A program made the position numbers and the translations under genes. DNA of 64,000 nt, taken from the NCBI GenBank assembly GCA_933228895.1, contig OW121852.1, forward strand, positions 54,974,872 to 55,038,871, given 5' to 3'. The notes under the pieces are model-generated. The model worked only from the letters and a program-made list of their open reading frames with translations, was not told where the DNA came from and ran no database searches. The stretch comes from Platycnemis pennipes. Lineage: Eukaryota; Arthropoda; Insecta; Odonata; Platycnemididae. The first letter of the stretch is position 1. Each line of letters opens with the position of its first letter. Positions 59,535 through 64,000 of this stretch are shown piece after piece.

Positions 59535-60517
59535 GATTGCCGCCGTGAAAGCGGCACCCCTAAAGGTGGGTTTATAGAAAAAATTAGCACTTAATGTGAA
59601 ATTAGCTTAATGCCTATGGGGCGTTTATAGAAAAAAATAGCGTGGACTGGATGCTATCTATCCATTTTTTAAAAGAACTAACTGCCAATGCTCGGCAATT
59701 AGCATATTCTTCAGTATTCACTGATGGAAAGATTCTGGTATTCTTGTCATATATGCAGGAAAACTGCAGTACAGTCTGGAGGAAAAAAGGAGTAGGGTGC
59801 TACTTAATATTTTTCATCCCGTGATGTTTTCTTCCCATGATGCATGACCAATATGAACAAAACACTGAAGAAAGGCACTGAAACAAGTGACTGCGACACT
59901 GTGCTCTTAAGTTAATTTCACGCTAATTCAAATTCGGCCAAACCTTATGCTAATTTTTCCGTAACTTGAGATAGGTTTTGAAATTTCTTTGTATAAACGC
60001 CACCATTGCCTGAAGGGCTCTCAAAACTCACGCTAAGTCACCACTAACGTTAATTTCACGTTAATTTTTCTATCAACCCACCTTAATGGTTGTAAAGTTG
60101 ATGGGTAAGTTGTGGTGTTTAGACTTATGTGGATTTCTACTTCTTTTTTTACTGTGATGGACAACAGGCGTCATCTATGGAGTAGATAATTAACTATGGA
60201 TCGACTTACGCGGGAAAGTCCCAACTACGCTGAAAAAAGACGTTGATGTCTGATCACATCAGATTTTTTCACCATCACGATGATCAAATATCACCTATTG
60301 AACTGTGTAATGTATTAAACTAGAGTTGGCGTTCTGAACACCCGTAGTTTGGCATCAGCTCTTGCGTGCTTGGCAATCAGTCGTGGGTTGTCACGCAGTT
60401 GAATCTGCTGCGGCAACAGAAACGCAGTGAAACGCAAGCATGTCATCGGCCTAACTGAACATCCGCGTAACTCCGGATGCATGTACCTCAGATCCGAGTA
60501 AGTCGAAAACTTACAGT
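59535..60517. mobile_element. Tigger family D, right half, fused to family A
   Basis: Starts at GATTGCCGCCGTGAAAGCGG (equivalent to 47157 onward in the foldback copy) and runs to CTTACAGTA at about 60517. The right terminus has CTTACAGTA in place of CTTACTGTA. Interrupted by a MITE at 59563-60083. Confidence 0.82.
59563..60083. mobile_element. PIF/Harbinger-type MITE with TAA duplication
   Basis: Perfect inverted ends AGGTGGGTTTATAGAAAAAA and its matching right end (TTTTTCTATCAACCCACCT), with TAA on each side (59560-59562, 60084-60086). The uninterrupted family D copy at 47178 reads GCACCGCTAATGG where this one reads GCACCCCTAA-element-TAATGG, which confirms the insertion. The 3-bp TAA/TTA duplication is the PIF/Harbinger hallmark. 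Confidence 0.92.
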
Positions 60518-60978
60518 AATTGCTCGTTTTTAGCATTTAAATCGTAAATTCCATGGTAGGAAATGTCTACGCAGCATATTATAAACTAATAATTCTTGTC
60601 CACAAATGAATTCTTTAAAATTCCCCAATTTGAAAATTTTAACAAATTAGTTCCTCTGCAATCTTCTAGCTACAGTAAAGAGAATCCAATTTGTGATCAT
60701 GAATGCAATTCGATATTTCAAAAATTTAATTATATCACATACTGTCCCATCATAAAGCATAGGCTTTTGGTCACAACAAACACACATGCTCAACATTAAT
60801 GAAATTTCAAGGCATCAAGTTCCTGCTGTATCTTTCCTTATTCTTAAAGCATAACTTAATTTTTTAATTCAATTAAAAATGCTTCACTTCCTTTTCCCAG
60901 GATTAAAAATCTTTTCATATTAACAATCACTATAGTGAAAGGACACAGATTAACAGATCAATATATAAGTAAGGTGAA

Positions 60979-61076
60979 CATGGCTACCCATATGTGCAAC
61001 CCCTTCCGAGTCTCCGGCCATTATGATGGCAATAAAACCTGATGCTAGCCGGAGACTTGGGAGGCAGATGTTAATG
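60979..61076. mobile_element. 98-bp hairpin insert with 13-bp target duplication
   Basis: Flanked by TAAGTAAGGTGAA at 60966-60978 and 61077-61089. The insert folds as a stem of about 17 bp (CCTTCCGAGTCTCCGGC against GCCGGAGACTTGGGAGG) with a loop containing ATGATGG and CTGATG. The duplication length and lack of inverted ends suggest retroposition of a small structured RNA. RNA family unknown. Confidence 0.65.
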
Positions 61077-61165
61077 TAAGTAAGGTGAATAGTATTATTA
61101 TTAATTTATTGGTCACAGAGATTATGTGTTAACATATATAGGAACCGTCAAGATATAAAGGAATA

Positions 61166-64000
61166 CAGTAGAAACTCGATATTACGATCATCGATATTAC
61201 CATATTTTGATAGTACAAAGTAAATTCTTCGGTCCCGACCAAAAGGGTATGTAAATACATGTAACAGTACCCGATATTATGATCTAACGATATTTTGAAA
61301 TTACGAACCTTGGATCACAGTCCCAACATGAAAAAGTTACTGGTTTTTACGAATAATGACGAATCATGGCAAAGTTTTTCAGATGCTCATTGCCAGAATA
61401 AGGTTCCTAATCATTCATTGTTGGCGGGCACATTATGCGTTAGGACGGCTTTAATTCATAGGCAAATTAGTACATAAAATAAGGCACCAATATAACTAAA
61501 AACATTCAGCTTTGCTGCCTCAAATCCAGAGTTACCTACAATGACTCAAAAAACCATAAATTAGTCAAGTACGGATACACTCACCCACAAAAAACTATGC
61601 GCTGCAACCAGCATTTTCCTCTTATGATCCCAGTTATTTTTTACTACCTGTTTTCCCCAAACATAAATCCATAAGGGTTATTCCTAGTACAGTAATCATT
61701 TACTGCGCGTATGTGCTCAAAAAAGTATTGGCAGGCATCGAAAAGGATGATATGGCATTTGAGCAGAAGATTCGGTCATGTATATCACACAAAGAAGCTT
61801 TTTTTCTCCAAACACATTTCAGAATGATTACCCAACTTGACTCCACGGCCTATTTATTCCGGCTGACAATTGTTGTCATCGAAAGAATCAGGTTTCACTT
61901 ACTGTCCTCATAGAGAGTTTTGATGTAGTAATCAAGGAAAGGTATCCTATTTGTAAGTAAGCATTGCTCTTCCCTTCTTCCATCGCCAACAGCTGAGAAA
62001 ATCATAGTAAATACGAGTTCGCTTGGTTGATATGATCAATAGTTCGTACCACATTCATTCTAAATGATGTTTCATTCTGGGTGCATGCATAACAACAGTG
62101 AAAAAGGTTCATTCGCCCATACCCAATTGTCGTATAACAGTGTACCTTTCTCGCCTTTCGCTTCAACCCAGCGATCGAAAAAATGTCCTAAAAGAGAGCT
62201 TCTCAGCATGTTCCTGCGGAGTGATAAAGAATCGGATAAGGGTTTTGTAGCCTAATACTTGTTAGAGATACATATGATGACTAGATGATAAGTAGAGCCA
62301 TCCTATGAGAAACCTTAATTCACGCAGTCAGAGAGGGAGCAGAAAGCCTCATCAGCATCCTTGTCCAATCGGAGGCACTCTCATTTCTCCCTTGCATTAT
62401 TAGACGGTACACCTTGGAGGACATCAGGGGTGGGAGTTAGTTGGTACCCAGGAAGTTCGGAAGCAGGACACGAATGACCAGGATCTTAGGTTTCGGGGTG
62501 ATGATACAAGGAGCTGCGAGTGTTAACACGGTCAAAGACATGGAATCCTCTCAGTTAAAGAGAAAGAGAAGAGGAATAACATTGGAGGAGAAAGTGAAAA
62601 TGATTCATGAAATTGAATCAAAGAAGTTTAGTAGAAAATCTGTTGCAGAAAAGTTTGGGGTGTCACTGTCAATGCTTTCAACTATCGTCGCCAACTGCGT
62701 TAAAATTCTTGTGAATGTGGAGAAAGGGGTGTTACCTAAAAGGAAAACTTTGAGTGGTGCTAAGTTTGCTGACATTGAAAATGAAGTTTACACCTTCTTT
62801 TGCAAGTGTCATGAGTAGAATATTCTGGTAAGTGGCCCGATCATTCAACAGAAGGCGGAAGAAATTGCTTTACCTCAGAAAATCGAAGAATTCAATTGTT
62901 CCGTTGGCTGGCTGTGCAATTTCAAATCCCGATTCAACATTGTGTCACTGAAGATATGTGGAGAAAAAGACACGGTGGACACCGACTTGTTGAATAAGTG
63001 GCATATGGACAATGATTGCCTCATAAATGAATATAGCCCAGAAAATCGCTAAAATTTCAACTGAACTGGGTTGTTTTTTTACGCTCTTCAAGACACAACT
63101 CTAGGTTTGAGAAGACAGAGGTGTCATGGAGGAAGAAAAAGCAAATGGAGAATTACTGTAGGACTATGTGTAAATCAGATGGGAACAGATAAAATAAAGC
63201 ACGTCTTAATTGGGAAGAGAGAAAAACCACGCTGTTTGAAAAATGTGAAGATGGAGACTGTCCCCGTGGTTTATGACTTCAATAAAAACAGTTGGATGAC
63301 CAATGGCAATTTCCGAAAAACTATCAGTTGACTGTAACAGAAAATGACATGCAAAAATAGAAAGATACTTCTGCTGATGAACAATGTGAGTTCACACAAG
63401 TGCCTTAACGACCTTAATTTGGCCAATGTACTTGTTGTTTATCTTCCTTCAAATTCAACAAGCAAGTCCCAGCCACTGGATAAAGGAATTATCCAAAATT
63501 TCAAAGTCTTGTACCATAGGAAACTGGTGTGGTATTACTTGCACTGGATAGTTATGTATACGCCTCTCATTTCTGAAAATCCGCTAACTCTTGTTTTCTT
63601 TCTAAATGTACATTATAACCATCCATCTCTATTCATCGCATTCAGATATGGGGATGGAGATTAAGGAAATACCCAAATGGACTATTTTACATGCTATCCG
63701 AGCAGTGGGGGACTCATGGAGGCAGGTTTCCTCAAAAACAATAATTAATTGCTGGAGAGAGGTCCTTTTCCAGCACGTGATGACCCTGTTCCTGCGGTTT
63801 GTCTTCTATGCAGCCATTTCATTTGTAAATGAATTCTCTAAGTGCTAAAAAATATAAACTTGTCAATTTAAATCTTTAGGAAGAGGTGGAGAACGCAGTA
63901 TTGAGATAAGAGGGTTGGCAAGTGATTTCCAAAATTACATAAAGCAAGTTGAAAGTTCATTGACTCTAACCCCCAGCGATTATATATCGATAGATGATGA
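61166..64000 (+). mobile_element. Tigger element, family E, right end outside the window
   Basis: CAGTAGAAACTCGATATTAC after TA (61164-61165). It continues with a non-coding 5' region (subterminal CGATATTA repeats near 61166-61290) and then a degraded transposase to the window edge. The most complete Tigger copy here. Confidence 0.88.
62540..64000 (+). pseudogene. Tigger transposase, inactivated
   Basis: Starts at ATG 62540 with a CENP-B N-terminal helix-turn-helix (KRKRRGITLEEKVKMIHEIE, SVAEKFGVSLSMLSTI). It continues past a TAG (62816) with the second DNA-binding motif (GPIIQQKAEEIA, SVGWLCNFKSRFNI). Next comes the DDE region: TGLFFYALQDTTL with the preceding N-D-E replaced by stops, then ILLLMNNVSSHKC where the usual LLLMDN Asp is Asn, then LPSNSTSKSQPLDKGIIQNF with the third Asp kept. 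A frameshift near 63580 precedes ILHAIRAVGDSWRQV and INCWREVLF, and the acidic tail runs off the window. At least four stops; inactive. Confidence 0.9.

Noticed and set aside
61908..61998. Minus-strand exon-like block with good splice signals (acceptor TTTTCTCAG, donor GTAAGTG) encoding a 29-codon open stretch ending IPFLDYYIKTLYED.
   Set aside because: It lies within the Tigger family E element, matches no part of TRAPPC9 that I know, and is too short to support alone.
1..64000. CRISPR arrays, bacterial operons or viral genes.
   Set aside because: No regular spacer-repeat arrays and no prokaryotic gene organisation. The introns and transposons are eukaryotic, and no viral protein was recognised.

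Overview
The window is eukaryotic nuclear DNA, most likely from an arthropod and probably an insect. It is AT-rich and intron-rich. The single host gene I can identify resembles arthropod and vertebrate TRAPPC9, and the rest is mainly decayed transposable elements of types common in arthropods (Tigger/pogo, mariner, hAT, piggyBac-like, PIF/Harbinger, Penelope-like, non-LTR LINEs, tRNA- and 5S-derived SINEs). I cannot name a species.

Host gene: the minus strand from 57887 down to 22064 carries the last 12 exons of a TRAPPC9 orthologue (TRAPPII subunit, Trs120/NIBP family; Drosophila brunelleschi). I joined the exons by hand. Every junction is GT-AG, all phases agree, and the joined product is 819 codons followed by TGA. 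An AATAAA signal lies about 47 bp past the stop. The N-terminal part must lie beyond 64000. The introns (about 0.1 to 6.6 kb) hold most of the transposable elements.

Layout: 1-1260, hAT transposase relic running off the left edge. 2504-4141, Tigger relic. 4144-8613, nothing recognised. 8627-10685, a 5'-truncated LINE holding a mariner that holds a SINE, each layer with its own target-site duplication. 10930-11450, Penelope-like 3' end. 11590-12491, Tigger fragment, tRNA-like SINE head and a hairpin MITE. 12848-15626, a transposon with palindromic subterminal repeat arrays. 17998-18288, an unassigned small membrane-protein ORF. 18969-20261, Tigger relic. 22064-57887, TRAPPC9 and its intronic elements. 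58678-60517, two fused Tigger families holding a Harbinger-type MITE. 60979-61076, a small hairpin insert. 61166 to the right edge, a dead Tigger transposase copy.

There is no operon-like gene cooperation here. The biology is one trafficking gene plus a stratified record of transposition. The most unusual items are a tandem pair of 5S-rRNA-derived SINEs (43305-43770), a TTAA-flanked element with five copies of a 20-bp palindrome (32232-33401), two elements sharing CAGGGTG termini and exact 5-bp target duplications, a 2.3-kb foldback element (55321-57655), and several multi-level nests whose boundaries can be read to the base.
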